From Rhodocyclaceae bacterium (GTDB taxonomy: Bacteria; Pseudomonadota; Gammaproteobacteria; Burkholderiales; Rhodocyclaceae): 64,000 bases of DNA. A model generated the notes under the pieces. The model ran no database searches. It had not been told where the DNA came from and was given only the letters and a program-made list of their open reading frames with translations. Made by a program: the position numbers and the translations under genes. How positions within the stretch are numbered: position 1 is the first letter of the stretch; every line of letters starts with the position of its first letter. The stretch lies in the NCBI GenBank assembly GCA_016791115.1, contig JAEUNL010000005.1, positions 1-64,000 on the forward strand, in the 5' to 3' direction. This document shows, piece by piece, positions 8,981-17,574 of the stretch.

Positions 8981-9505
8981 ATGAAGTTCGTGAAACCCGT
9001 TCTGTTCGCGGCACCCGTCATGCTTGCAGCAGCCGTTCCGGCATTCGCCGACGGCGCGCCGCCGAAAACCAAGGTCAGCCTCGAGCAGTGCGAGAAGACG
9101 GTGCTCGACAAGTACCCCGGCAAGGTGGTGAAGGTCGAACTCAAGAAGGAAAAGGGTGTGCCGACCTTCGAATTCGACGTGCAGGGTGCCGACAAGACCT
9201 GGGACATCGAGTGCAGCGGCAAGACCGGTGCCATCACCGAGGTTGAGGAAGAAGTCGCCAATGCCGATGCGCCCGCGTTCAAGGCCAAGGTCAAGGTGTC
9301 GCTCGAAGCCGCGCAGAAGACCGCGCTGACGAAGTATCCGGGCGAGATCGTCGAGACCGAATACGAAATCGAACCCGACGGCGCCGCCTCGTACGAATTC
9401 GACATCAAGACCAAGTCGGGCAAGGAAATTAAGGTCGAGGTCGACGCCACCAGCGGCAAGATCGTCGAGGCCAGCGAGGAAGTCTGGCAGCGCGGCACCG
9501 AATAA
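8981..9505 (+). CDS. Periplasmic protein with two PepSY domains
   Basis: 174 residues: signal peptide ending near [10 protein letters not shown], then two PepSY-like repeats of about 70 residues ([20 protein letters not shown]... and [20 protein letters not shown]...), each ending in a KTG/TSGKI strand followed by glutamates. Such proteins are acidic and periplasmic and often sit beside two-component systems. Strong AAAGGAG ribosome site, strong promoter with operator array (8867-8931) and its own terminator (9526-9556), so it is a monocistronic, probably abundant transcript. It lies just before the kinase/regulator pair at 9782; a sensory or metal/stress-buffering role is inference. Confidence 0.88.
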   Translation: MKFVKPVLFAAPVMLAAAVPAFADGAPPKTKVSLEQCEKTVLDKYPGKVVKVELKKEKGVPTFEFDVQGADKTWDIECSGKTGAITEVEEEVANADAPAFKAKVKVSLEAAQKTALTKYPGEIVETEYEIEPDGAASYEFDIKTKSGKEIKVEVDATSGKIVEASEEVWQRGTE

Positions 9506-9525
9506 GCGTTTCCGCAGATTTGCCG

Positions 9526-9556
9526 GGCCCGCCGCAGTGATGCGGCGGGCCTTTTT
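9526..9556 (+). terminator. Rho-independent terminator of pepSY
   Basis: 11-bp stem GGCCCGCCGCA / TGCGGCGGGCC (9526-9536, 9541-9551), GTGA loop, then TTTTT. Confidence 0.9.
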
Positions 9557-9698
9557 GTTTGCGCAGCGGGATTGGAAGCAGGGGAAAAGTTCGCCCCGGG
9601 GATTTTGTGGAGGAGGCCCCGGGGCGGTTTGGAGCATATCCGTTCGTCACGCAACGATTGGATGGGCAAATCCTACGCGGCCCGGTGCACCGGTGCGC

Positions 9699-9752
9699 GG
9701 GAATCGGGCGGTCGCACGCAGGGAAAATTTCCCGGAAGCAAACCGCTATGAT
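9699..9752 (+). promoter_or_regulatory. Kinase promoter with GGGA-N5-TCCC site
   Basis: A perfect GGGA-AAATT-TCCC dyad (9721-9733) and a GGGA half-site 22 bp upstream (9699). A good -10, TATGAT (9747-9752), begins 26 bp after the dyad start, 10 bp closer than at the other array promoters, so the dyad overlaps the -35 position. This may mean autoregulation with a different sign. The start codon is at 9782. Confidence 0.55.
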
Positions 9753-9781
9753 CGCCCGGTATCTGTTCCGGAAAGCGTCGC

Positions 9782-11146
9782 ATGTCGTTGAAGTCCAGGC
9801 TGGTGCTGATCATCGGCGCCGTCATCGTGCTCCTGCTGGTGCTGGCCAACTTGCTGAGCCTGCAGCGCGCCGAGGAAGATTCGCTGCGCGAAATCGAATC
9901 CACCTCGAGGCTGCTGGTCGGGCTGCTGCCGGACCGTTTCGCGCCGAACGCCGGGGGCGAATCGGCGCTGCGCGCCGCCGAAACCCTGCTGCAGGATCGT
10001 TCGCTCGGCAGCGCGCGCCACGTGTCGGTCGAGATCCGCACGCGCACCGGCGAACGCGTCTGGGCAACAGAGAGTGCCGATGCGCGAGCCGCCGAGCGGC
10101 CGCTGCTGTTCCGCAACTCCCCGCTGTGGAGCCTGCAGCCCCTGCGCAAGGACATCTATGCTGGCGAACAACCGGTCGGTTACTACCTGGTGCGGCCGAA
10201 TCCGTCCGACGAGTTGCGCGAGGTGCAGGCCGACTACCTCGACGAAGCGGTGCTCACGGCCGGCGTCGCGCTGGTGCTCGGCGCAGCGCTTTACTGGGGA
10301 CTGGGCATGGTCCTGAATCCGCTGGTGGCGGTACGCCAGGCGCTTGCGCGCATCGAAGCCGGCGACCTCGCTGCTCGACTCCCGCGATTCTCGCTGCCCG
10401 AAATGCGCGAACTTGCTGCGTCGTTCAATCGCACCATCCTTTCGCTCGAGGAAGCCGTCGCAGAGCGCCAGCAACTGATGCAGAAGCTGGTCGGGCTCGA
10501 GGAGGAAACGCGCCGCTCGCTGGCACGCGACCTGCACGACGAACTGAGTCCTTATCTGGTGGCGATGCAGCCCCATGCGAGGCTGATCGACAACGCCTGC
10601 GCGCAGCATGCCGTCCTCCTGCCATTGCGCGAAAGCTCGCGCAGCCTGCTCGACCATCTCGCGCACCTGCTGCGCACCCTGCGCAACCTGCTCGAGCGCC
10701 TGCGTCCGCCCGAGATCGAGGAACTCGGCCTGCGCGAAGCCCTCGCCGGGTTGGTGCAGCACTGGCGCCAGCACGCAACGCGCCCGGTATCGATCGAGCT
10801 GCGCACCGGCGGCAACTGGCCCCCGTTTTCGCCGACGCTCGACGTCAGCATTTACCGCATCGTGCAGGAGTGCCTGACCAACGCCTTCAAGCATTCGGAT
10901 GCCGCGCACATCGATATACGCATCGAATGCGATGCGACTCCGGCCAGCCGGCATGAAGTGCGCGTGCGCGTGTGCGACAACGGCAGCGGCCAGGGTGCAG
11001 GCGGGGCGTCCGGCCTCGGGGTGCTCGGCATGCGCGAACGCGTGCAGGCACTCGGCGGACGCCTGAGCGCCGGGCCCCTCGACGGCGGAGGCTGGCAGGT
11101 CGAAGCCCTGCTGCCGATCGGCGCCGACGTGAGGGCTGCGGCATGA
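9782..11146 (+). CDS. NarX-type sensor histidine kinase (HisKA_3)
   Basis: 454 residues: N-terminal membrane helix (8-27), periplasmic region to ~155, second helix (~157-178), HAMP linker (~175-230), HisKA_3 dimerisation helix with the phospho-acceptor H252 in ARDLHDELSP, and a HATPase domain with N box (NAFKHSDA) and G box (GLGVLGMRERVQALGG). It is translationally coupled (ATGA) to the NarL-type regulator at 11143. The signal is unknown. Its position between pepSY and the mxa/xox genes, and an operator dyad shared with those genes, point to alcohol oxidation (inference). Confidence 0.93.
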   Translation: MSLKSRLVLIIGAVIVLLLVLANLLSLQRAEEDSLREIESTSRLLVGLLPDRFAPNAGGESALRAAETLLQDRSLGSARHVSVEIRTRTGERVWATESADARAAERPLLFRNSPLWSLQPLRKDIYAGEQPVGYYLVRPNPSDELREVQADYLDEAVLTAGVALVLGAALYWGLGMVLNPLVAVRQALARIEAGDLAARLPRFSLPEMRELAASFNRTILSLEEAVAERQQLMQKLVGLEEETRRSLARDLHDELSPYLVAMQPHARLIDNACAQHAVLLPLRESSRSLLDHLAHLLRTLRNLLERLRPPEIEELGLREALAGLVQHWRQHATRPVSIELRTGGNWPPFSPTLDVSIYRIVQECLTNAFKHSDAAHIDIRIECDATPASRHEVRVRVCDNGSGQGAGGASGLGVLGMRERVQALGGRLSAGPLDGGGWQVEALLPIGADVRAAA

Positions 11147-11820
11147 GTCCGTCGCCGATCCGCGTATTGCTGGTCGACGACCACGCCGTGGTGCGTTCGG
11201 GCTACCGGCTGTTTCTCGAGCATACCCACGAGATCCGCGTCGTGGCCGAAGCCGCGACGGCCGACGAGGCCTATCGCGCCTGGCGCGAACACAGTCCGGA
11301 CGTGGTGGTGATGGACATCGCGATGCCCGGATCGGGCGGCATCGAGGCGTTGCGCCGGATTCTTGCCGCCGACGCACAGGCGCGCGTGCTGATGTTCACC
11401 ATGCATGCCAATCCGACCTTCGCCACGCAGGCGCTGAGCAACGGTGCGATCGGTTTCATCACCAAGGACAGTTCGCCCGAATTCCTCGTGCGCGCGGTGA
11501 TCAGCGCGGCGAGCGGCAAGCGCGTGCTTAGCCCGAAGATCGCCGAGGAACTGGCGTTCTCGGTCACGCAGCCCGAACGCAGCCGCTTCGCCGAACTCAC
11601 GCCGCGCGAATTCGAGATCTGCCGCCTGCGAGTGAACGGCTACAACGTCAATGACATTTCCGCACAGCTCAAGCTGAGTCCGAAGACCGTCGCCAACCAC
11701 TTGAGCCTGGCACGTGCCAAGCTCGAGGTCGATTGCGACATCGCGCTGTTCCGCCTTGCCGTGGCGGCCGGCGTCGTGACGCTCAAGTCGCCGCTGGCAG
11801 GGCAGGACACGGAAACCTGA
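11143..11820 (+). CDS. NarL/LuxR-type response regulator
   Basis: 225 residues: receiver with acidic pocket DD at 12-13, phospho-acceptor D58 (VVMDIAMPG) and conserved Lys in FITKDSSP, then a LuxR/GerE helix-turn-helix (~150-210) whose recognition helix reads SPKTVANHLS. Partner of the kinase at 9782, coupled by an ATGA overlap. The KTVANH helix is shared with the regulators at 26521 and 58252, making all three candidates for reading GGGA-N5-TCCC. It converges on mxaL; between them (11821-11966) I see only a weak CATGCG/CGCATG hairpin at 11881-11899. Confidence 0.94.
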   Translation: MSPSPIRVLLVDDHAVVRSGYRLFLEHTHEIRVVAEAATADEAYRAWREHSPDVVVMDIAMPGSGGIEALRRILAADAQARVLMFTMHANPTFATQALSNGAIGFITKDSSPEFLVRAVISAASGKRVLSPKIAEELAFSVTQPERSRFAELTPREFEICRLRVNGYNVNDISAQLKLSPKTVANHLSLARAKLEVDCDIALFRLAVAAGVVTLKSPLAGQDTET

Positions 11821-11966
11821 TCGGTCTGCGGGGCGCGTGGGGGCTGGCCTGCGGGCAATGCCTGCCGGGGATGCGCGAGTCATGCGGCTTTGGCGCATGC
11901 CTTGCCTGAGCGCGAATATCCATGCGCCTTGCGCGAGGGCGGTGGGCAGGGTGTCGGCCGCCCCGT

Positions 11967-12932
11967 CTATCGGCGGCGGTTCGCCCCGAGCAGGCGGTCG
12001 AGCACCACGAGCAGGGCGGCGAGCAGCGCGAACAGCGGCCGAACGTCGCGCGGCGCATGGCTTATGTCTGCCGCAGCGGGGCGTGTTGCCGTCGTGGCAA
12101 ACTCGGACGGCGATCTCGCATGGACGAAATCGAACCCCGCTGCCGTGCCCAGTTCCATGAGGTAACGACCGCGCATTGCCGACAGGTGTTCGTCCACGTC
12201 GTCGAGGCCGCCGCCGGGCGATGCAACGCCGGCTTCGAGTCCGGTCAGTGCGGCCACGTTGTTGGGGTGAAAGCCTTCACGAACGGCATCGGCAGCTTGC
12301 CAGTAACCGACGATCTGGTTGTCCTCGTCGAGCCTCGGCACCGGCTGCAGGGATTCACCGCCGACACCGACCAGCGTGCCCTTGATACGACCACGCAGGG
12401 CTTGCAGCCCCGTCAGCCGCGCGGCGCTGCGACGCGGCGTCTCGTCGCCGTCGGTAACGAAAAGCAGGTTGAGCTTCATCCTGGCGGCCTCTCCGATCGC
12501 GTGGGTCAGTCCGTTCTCGATCCGTGAATCGCCGATCCATCCCATGCGCCAGTCGAGCCTCGATACGACCTGTTCCATCGCATCGAAGTGGCTGCAAACC
12601 TCCAGCGGTTCGAACAGGTTCAGGGTATCGACGCCGGCAAAAAGGGCGATCGCGACCTGCGATCCGCACGGCAGTGCGCGCAGCGCGGCGACAACCGATT
12701 GCTTTGCGGCGTCGAGACGCGAATGTTCCGGGCCGCGACCGGCGATGTCGCGGACATTCATGCTCTCCGTGATGTCGATGACGATCAGCCAGCGATACGT
12801 CGGCCCCGGCAGGACGAGCTTCGGCATGAAAAAGCACGGGAGGGTGACGAGGGCCGCGCCAATCAGAAGGGCTGCCCTGCGCCACCTTGCCTTCAACATG
12901 CTGGCGGCAGCCTGATGGAACGTGGGATCCAT
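11967..12932 (-). CDS. mxaL: MxaL-like VWA-domain membrane protein
   Basis: 321 residues: N-terminal membrane helix (~20-42), VWA domain with a MIDAS-like DITES at ~53-57, and a C-terminal helix (ALLAALLVVLDRLL). MxaL belongs to the MxaACKL accessory group needed in methylotrophs for inserting calcium into methanol dehydrogenase; assignment rests on position after mxaC and mxaK and on the domain. It is the last gene of the mxaRSACKL operon; the gap to mxaK is 4 bp. No convincing ribosome site at ATG 12932; ATG 12899 is an alternative. Confidence 0.82.
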   Translation of the reverse strand: MDPTFHQAAASMLKARWRRAALLIGAALVTLPCFFMPKLVLPGPTYRWLIVIDITESMNVRDIAGRGPEHSRLDAAKQSVVAALRALPCGSQVAIALFAGVDTLNLFEPLEVCSHFDAMEQVVSRLDWRMGWIGDSRIENGLTHAIGEAARMKLNLLFVTDGDETPRRSAARLTGLQALRGRIKGTLVGVGGESLQPVPRLDEDNQIVGYWQAADAVREGFHPNNVAALTGLEAGVASPGGGLDDVDEHLSAMRGRYLMELGTAAGFDFVHARSPSEFATTATRPAAADISHAPRDVRPLFALLAALLVVLDRLLGANRRR

Positions 12933-12936
12933 GTGG

Positions 12937-13515
12937 TCAGGGGAGGCCGCGCTTCGGGTTGTCCTTCATCTGGGCCCACCCGTCGCGCTTGAATGCCTGC
13001 AAGGTCACGCCGTCGGTTTCACGGGACCATCCCAGTGTGCGACGTGAAGGGCCGATGCGCTCGAGCAGTTCGAGGTTGTATCGCGCGGGGTAGAAGTCGG
13101 GGAAGATCCGAAGTGCCCCGCGGTAGGCTTCGCGCGCGAGTTCCAGCTGCGCGGCTCCTTGTTGATGCGAGCCGCCTTCAGCGACGTTCGCGGCGGCCAT
13201 CCCCAGTTCGAAGTACAGGTTGCCGAGTGCAAGCTTGGCCTGGGCAGCCAGGCGCGGATCGCCGGCCGATTCAGCTTCCGCGAAGCGTCGGGCCGCTTCG
13301 CGGAATTCTCCTTTCTCCGCGTGCAGCCATCCCTGCGCGTAGCGGATACGCGCGTCGTGCGCCGCCGAAGGATCGGCGATCACTGTGCCGTCAGCGATTG
13401 CCGCATTCAATCGTCGGATCTCCCGGATCGAGTGGCCCGACAGGACCATTCCGATCAATCCCAGGGCGAGGAGCATCCATGCGAGCGCCGGCGTGGCGCG
13501 TCTTAGTGCACCCAT
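12937..13515 (-). CDS. mxaK: MxaK-like membrane-anchored TPR protein
   Basis: 192 residues: one N-terminal membrane helix (ALAWMLLALGLIGMVL), then TPR-like helices (~55-170; EKGEFREAARRFAEAE, KLALGNLYFELG). It lies between two VWA proteins (mxaC, mxaL) in the standard mxa order and overlaps mxaC by 13 bp. MxaK is required for assembly of active calcium methanol dehydrogenase in Methylobacterium; its molecular role is unknown. Confidence 0.8.
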   Translation of the reverse strand: MGALRRATPALAWMLLALGLIGMVLSGHSIREIRRLNAAIADGTVIADPSAAHDARIRYAQGWLHAEKGEFREAARRFAEAESAGDPRLAAQAKLALGNLYFELGMAAANVAEGGSHQQGAAQLELAREAYRGALRIFPDFYPARYNLELLERIGPSRRTLGWSRETDGVTLQAFKRDGWAQMKDNPKRGLP

Positions 13516-14519
13516 GACTGCACCTCGTGGAGCCGCGCAAACACCAGCAGCAGGATGCAGGCGCAGGCTGCGGCATAGATCGGCCCGGCAAGGTCGCGCC
13601 GCGGCAGGCGCTCTTCGTAGCGTGTCGGCAGGCTGGTCAATCGCCCGACTTCTGCGACGGCCTGTTGCAGACCGGCGCTACTCGTCACCTCGAATACCTT
13701 GTAGCCAACGGGCAGTTCGGAGAAGAAGCGATGCATCTGCAGGCTCTCCGAAACGTCCTTGTCGGGCGGATCGAGCACCGAGGGCTCCCGTTCTCCGCGC
13801 GCGTAGATCCAGATCAGCGATGCGCCCTCTTCGGCGAACATGCGCTTGATGCGCGACCTGTCCTCGTCGCGGATCACCGCGCCGCCGTCCGATACCAGAA
13901 GCACAACGCGTGCCGCCGTTCGCTCGCGGCCGCGGAAGAACTCGAGCCCGAGACCGAGCGCCCGTCCAAGGGCGGTGTAGCCGGTGCTTCGCGATTGCGC
14001 CGCGGCGAGGGCCGATTCGGCGATTCCGCGGTCTTCCGATAGCGGCGCTACCGCAATGGGTGCGGCATTGAACACGACGAGGCCGAACGTGTCGCCCCTT
14101 CGGGCCCGCATGAAATCGAGCAGCACGCGGCGCGCTGCGGCGATCTTCGATTCGCCCGGATCAGCCAATCGATCTCCAACCCCGCCAGCATCATTGACGT
14201 CGTCCAGCGTCACCGCACCGCCGAGCATGGGTTCGGTCATGCTGCCGCTGCGGTCGAAAACCACGACGATCTCCGCGCCTTCGCCGATCTTGGAAATGGT
14301 GCCGCCCTCGACGAACGGCGCGGAAGCGCCCAGTGCCAGCATGGCGACGCACACGCCTGCCAACCCCCTCAGCAGAATCCGTAACCGGTCGGATGGCGGA
14401 TCCGGCGGCAGGAGCTCGACGTGGGAGTGCTGGAATTCCGGGATGCCATGCCAGAACATCGCGGGCGCCGCGAGCAACAGACCCCACAGCGCCCACGGGT
14501 ATGCGAACTGGACATTCAA
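13503..14519 (-). CDS. mxaC: MxaC-like VWA-domain membrane protein
   Basis: About 338 residues: two N-terminal membrane helices (ALWGLLLAAPAMFW and LAGVCVAMLALGA), a VWA domain with an intact MIDAS DRSGS and a C-terminal helix (AACACILLLVFARL). It resembles BatA/BatB proteins and is the MxaC slot of the operon. The TTG at 14519 overlaps the mxaA stop (TTGA) and has GAGAGGGG upstream at good distance, so I prefer it over ATG 14537, which would place that ribosome site inside the gene. Periplasmic MIDAS proteins of this group are thought to help metal insertion with the MoxR ATPase. Confidence 0.82.
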   Translation of the reverse strand: MNVQFAYPWALWGLLLAAPAMFWHGIPEFQHSHVELLPPDPPSDRLRILLRGLAGVCVAMLALGASAPFVEGGTISKIGEGAEIVVVFDRSGSMTEPMLGGAVTLDDVNDAGGVGDRLADPGESKIAAARRVLLDFMRARRGDTFGLVVFNAAPIAVAPLSEDRGIAESALAAAQSRSTGYTALGRALGLGLEFFRGRERTAARVVLLVSDGGAVIRDEDRSRIKRMFAEEGASLIWIYARGEREPSVLDPPDKDVSESLQMHRFFSELPVGYKVFEVTSSAGLQQAVAEVGRLTSLPTRYEERLPRRDLAGPIYAAACACILLLVFARLHEVQSWVH

Positions 14520-15379
14520 CGCGTGCCCCTCTCGCATTCCCGTGCACGCCGAAGCAAGGCCATCAGGTCCTGCACGGGCATGGCGTTGGCGGGGTTGCCG
14601 GTGTAGAACAGATTCCACGAGTGGTGGAAGAATTGCTCGATCTCCGTGCGAATCGCCTCGAGATGCGGTGCCCTCTCGAACAGGGATTGCAACGTGGTCG
14701 GGTAGAGCGTTGCCCCGGCACATTGGTTGAGCGCCGCGTGGATTTCATGTCTGAGCGTGGTCTCGTCCGCATGGGCGCGACGCCTGAGCTCGCGCAGCAG
14801 GCGGGTGAACGGACCCGGGTTGCGACCGAGGAAAGGGAGGCGATCGTGCAGCCAGGCCAGCCAGGTTGCCGCAGCCAGGGATGTCAGGCAAGCCAGAGCA
14901 GCCGCGAGCCAGTATGCCTTCTCCTGCAGCGGCGCCGGTGCGGGGGCCTTGTGAGGCGCCCGGTCTGACTCGGCGAGCTGTGGCGGCAGTACGGGTGACA
15001 GGACCACCCGGCCGCCAGAAGCGATGTGTTCGCGGGCGCCGCCCGGCCCGCTGACCGCGAGCGTGACATCGGGCATGCGCAAGGGCGTCGCCTGTTCGAC
15101 CGCTGCGAATATCTGCAGGCTCAGGTCCACGGTGGCACGCCCCTGCGCTTCGTTCAGGCTCGCGCGGCGGACTTCGAGCCAGTGGTTGAGGCGTCCAGAA
15201 GGCGGGAGCGATTCCGCATTCACGTGCTCGCCCGGTGCCAGTTCGATAACAATGCGCTGCTCCAGAAGATCGCCCAGCATGTAGCCGGCTTCGCGCATTT
15301 CGATGCGAACAGCGCCATCGCCGGCCGCTCCGGACTGGGCGGCGAGCAGCGCCAGAACGGCAAGGGCGATCCGACTCAA
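14516..15379 (-). CDS. mxaA: MxaA-like protein
   Basis: About 287 residues: signal peptide (SRIALAVLALLAAQSGAAG), a periplasmic beta-rich domain (~20-170), a membrane helix (~178-200, AYWLAAALACLTSLAAATW) and a cytoplasmic helical tail ending ...CERGTR. MxaA is needed for calcium insertion into methanol dehydrogenase. The TTG at 15379 overlaps the mxaS stop (TTGA), has a GGAG 9 nt upstream and gives a clean signal peptide. Longer reading frames upstream run inside mxaS. Confidence 0.8.
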   Translation of the reverse strand: MSRIALAVLALLAAQSGAAGDGAVRIEMREAGYMLGDLLEQRIVIELAPGEHVNAESLPPSGRLNHWLEVRRASLNEAQGRATVDLSLQIFAAVEQATPLRMPDVTLAVSGPGGAREHIASGGRVVLSPVLPPQLAESDRAPHKAPAPAPLQEKAYWLAAALACLTSLAAATWLAWLHDRLPFLGRNPGPFTRLLRELRRRAHADETTLRHEIHAALNQCAGATLYPTTLQSLFERAPHLEAIRTEIEQFFHHSWNLFYTGNPANAMPVQDLMALLRRARECERGTR

Positions 15380-16239
15380 GGCGCGACACTCCGCAAGAAG
15401 TGATTCGTCAGCTTGCGCGGATCGAAGCGCCCGTCCAGATAGAACGGTGCGCAACCTGCGCGGCCAAAGATCGAATCGAGATGCTCCCGACGCGCGCGAC
15501 CGGCCTGGCGAATCCGCTCCACCAGGCGCGGGCGCAGCCACACGAAGCGTCGCGTTCCGCGCTCGAGGTCGAGCAGACTTGCAAAGCCCCTGGAAGGCAA
15601 TTCCGCAAACTCTGCCGGATCCTGCAGAACCATCGGCACCACTTCATGCTGTGCAAGTGATTTCAGCAGGGCGGAAATCTCGCGGTCAGGCCAGTTGAAG
15701 TCCGAGATGACGAATACCAGCGCGTGTCTGCGCGGCAGGCGCATGCACACATCGAGCAGGCCGCGCGCACTGGTGCCGGTGGGCGTCGTGGCCCGCAGAC
15801 GGCGTTCGAGCCAATCCGCAGCGCTGCGGTTGACGCGTGGTGGCAGGCAAAGATCCTGGCACGTTTGTTCGTTGGCGGCGTAGAACCCGAATGCATCGCC
15901 ATTGCGGAACGCGGAGCGCGCAAGTGCGGTTGCGATGTCACGCAGTTGCACATGGCGATGCTGGTACCCCCGGTACGCCATGGACGCCGAGAAGTCAGCG
16001 AGTACGATCACCCTGGTTGCGGTGTTCTGTGCAAAGTCTCGAACCCACAGGCGATGCAAGGGGTCCCGCAGGCTTGCCCGCAGATCGAGCCGGCGGGGAT
16101 CCGGGTGATCCTTGAGCGGTACGACGGCCCTTACGTTCTGCCCGCTTCCCGGCACCAGTCCCGCGAATGCGCCCGGCAGCACACCGCCCGGCTTGTACCT
16201 TATCCGATACTCGACGAGGAACGAGCGGCCGTCTTCCAT
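15376..16239 (-). CDS. mxaS: MxaS-like DUF58 protein
   Basis: 287 residues of the DUF58 type, with a VWA-like core carrying DFSAS (~84-88) and no membrane helix. MxaS works with the MoxR-type ATPase MxaR in methanol dehydrogenase maturation; DUF58 proteins are regular partners of MoxR ATPases. The gene is 9 bp downstream of mxaR and its stop overlaps the mxaA TTG start. Confidence 0.87.
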   Translation of the reverse strand: MEDGRSFLVEYRIRYKPGGVLPGAFAGLVPGSGQNVRAVVPLKDHPDPRRLDLRASLRDPLHRLWVRDFAQNTATRVIVLADFSASMAYRGYQHRHVQLRDIATALARSAFRNGDAFGFYAANEQTCQDLCLPPRVNRSAADWLERRLRATTPTGTSARGLLDVCMRLPRRHALVFVISDFNWPDREISALLKSLAQHEVVPMVLQDPAEFAELPSRGFASLLDLERGTRRFVWLRPRLVERIRQAGRARREHLDSIFGRAGCAPFYLDGRFDPRKLTNHFLRSVAP

Positions 16240-16248
16240 CGAGCAGAA

Positions 16249-17268
16249 TCAGGGCGCGGGAACCGCGCGAAGAATTGCTTCGCTGAGCGGCCTTGCAATA
16301 CGGCCGCGCTGCATCTCGTAGATCGGCGTGAAGAAGATCCGATGGGCGATGGTCTCATGAAACACCGCCGCGATGTCCTGCGGCGCGAGGTCGAGCCGGC
16401 CGTCGAGCCAGGCGGCGACCTTCGCTGCCCGCACGAGCATGCTCATCCCGCGGGGGCCCGCGCCGCACAGGATCAGTTCATCCATCTCCACGTTGTCGAG
16501 CGTTACCCCGAACTCGGTCGGGTCGTGGGTCGCACGGCGCAGCCGCTCGACGAACTGCTGGACTGCCTCTCCCGCGCGTACCGAGCGCTGAATGGCGCAG
16601 GCAATCTCCTCGATCGTTCTGTAGTCGACTACGGATTCGCGAACCTCTCCGATCAGCGTATCCGTATCGTGATAGCGCGTGTCGAATGTGAGTTGCCTGT
16701 GAACCGTTTCAGAGGATTCCGGCGCGATCTCGAGCTCCATCAGGAAGCGGTCGCGCGCTGCGCCGGGGAGTTCGAACGTTTCCTCCTTCTCCACACGGTT
16801 GCGGTCGGCAAAGACCTGCAAGTGCGGAAAGCGGTACTCGGTGTTGAACGCGCTCACGCTGCGTTCGGACATCACCCTCAACAGGAGCGAGTGCACCTGC
16901 GGTCTCGCACGGTTGATCTCGTTGAAGAAGAACACCGAAAGGTCGCAACCGTGGGCCAGGATCGGCCCGGGTTCGATGCGCGGCTGGCCGTTGCGATCGA
17001 CGTGCGTGTGGTAGATGAGATCCTGCGGCATGAGGTCGATGGTGCCCTCGATCCGCTGGTAGGCGCCTCCCAGCGCGCGCGCTGCGGCTCGCAGCAGCGT
17101 GGTTTTGCCGACGCCGACATTCCCTTCGAGCAGCGCATGTCCTCGCGCGAACACTGCGACTGTCAGCAAGCGCACTGCGCGTTGCAGGCCGAGAACGACG
17201 CCGTCCAGTTGCGATTCGAATTCCAGTGCGTCGGCGCGCCAGTCGGCGAGACGATCTTCCGTTCCCAT
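16249..17268 (-). CDS. mxaR: MxaR, MoxR-type AAA+ ATPase
   Basis: 339 residues, typical MoxR length: Walker A GNVGVGKT at 49-56, a sensor region (RNRVEKEETFELPGAARDRF) and the C-terminal lid. The Walker B motif reads FFFNEINRA, with Asn where MoxR proteins normally have Asp before the catalytic Glu; hydrolysis may be altered. First gene of mxaRSACKL. ATG 17268 has a GGAGAA ribosome site 5 nt upstream; the longer frame to 17460 lacks one. Family role: MoxR ATPases act as chaperones for metal-cofactor insertion with VWA partners, here mxaC, mxaL and mxaS. No mxaF, mxaI or mxaJ precedes it. Confidence 0.9.
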   Translation of the reverse strand: MGTEDRLADWRADALEFESQLDGVVLGLQRAVRLLTVAVFARGHALLEGNVGVGKTTLLRAAARALGGAYQRIEGTIDLMPQDLIYHTHVDRNGQPRIEPGPILAHGCDLSVFFFNEINRARPQVHSLLLRVMSERSVSAFNTEYRFPHLQVFADRNRVEKEETFELPGAARDRFLMELEIAPESSETVHRQLTFDTRYHDTDTLIGEVRESVVDYRTIEEIACAIQRSVRAGEAVQQFVERLRRATHDPTEFGVTLDNVEMDELILCGAGPRGMSMLVRAAKVAAWLDGRLDLAPQDIAAVFHETIAHRIFFTPIYEMQRGRIARPLSEAILRAVPAP

Positions 17269-17305
17269 GGTTCTCCATGCCGGTGACCGGGGTTGAGTCG
17301 GCCGA

Positions 17306-17385
17306 ACTATAGCGACCGGGCGGACGGGTGCATCGGCGTCCGAAAAGCGAGGGACAGAATCCCGGGTTGCGTGTGAAGTCTTCCG
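17306..17385 (-). promoter_or_regulatory. Candidate mxaR promoter and GGGA-N5-TCCC site
   Basis: A perfect GGGA-CAGAA-TCCC dyad at 17351-17363 and a poorer unit 22 bp away (GTGA-N5-TCCG, 17373). On the minus strand TATAGT (17311-17306) is a good -10 about 38 bp before the mxaR start. The distance from dyad to -10 is 52 bp, not the 36-38 bp seen at the xoxF-type promoters, so linkage is plausible but unproven. Confidence 0.45.
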
Positions 17386-17441
17386 GCCCCGGTTGTACAG
17401 GGGCGCTGTTCCGGCCATGCGCAGCGCGTCCGCCCGAGGCG

Positions 17442-17507
17442 AGGACGGATTCCTGACCACGAAGGGAAAAGTCCCCCTGTTTGCTGCGCCGCGGTTGTCC
17501 GGATAGT
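17442..17507 (+). promoter_or_regulatory. xoxF promoter with paired 22-bp-spaced dyads
   Basis: AGGA-CGGAT-TCCT (17442-17454) and GGGA-AAAGT-CCCC (17464-17476) start exactly 22 bp apart. A -10-like GATAGT begins at 17502, 60 and 38 bp after the two starts. The 5' leader would be about 60 nt. Confidence 0.6.
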
Positions 17508-17574
17508 TCGACCATCCGGCGAAGCGTCATTCGACACGGATATTGGAGTCAGCAAACAACAACTGGAGGAGCAA

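Noticed and set aside
11881-11899. CATGCG/CGCATG hairpin between the response regulator and mxaL as a terminator
   Set aside because: Short stem and no T run on either strand.
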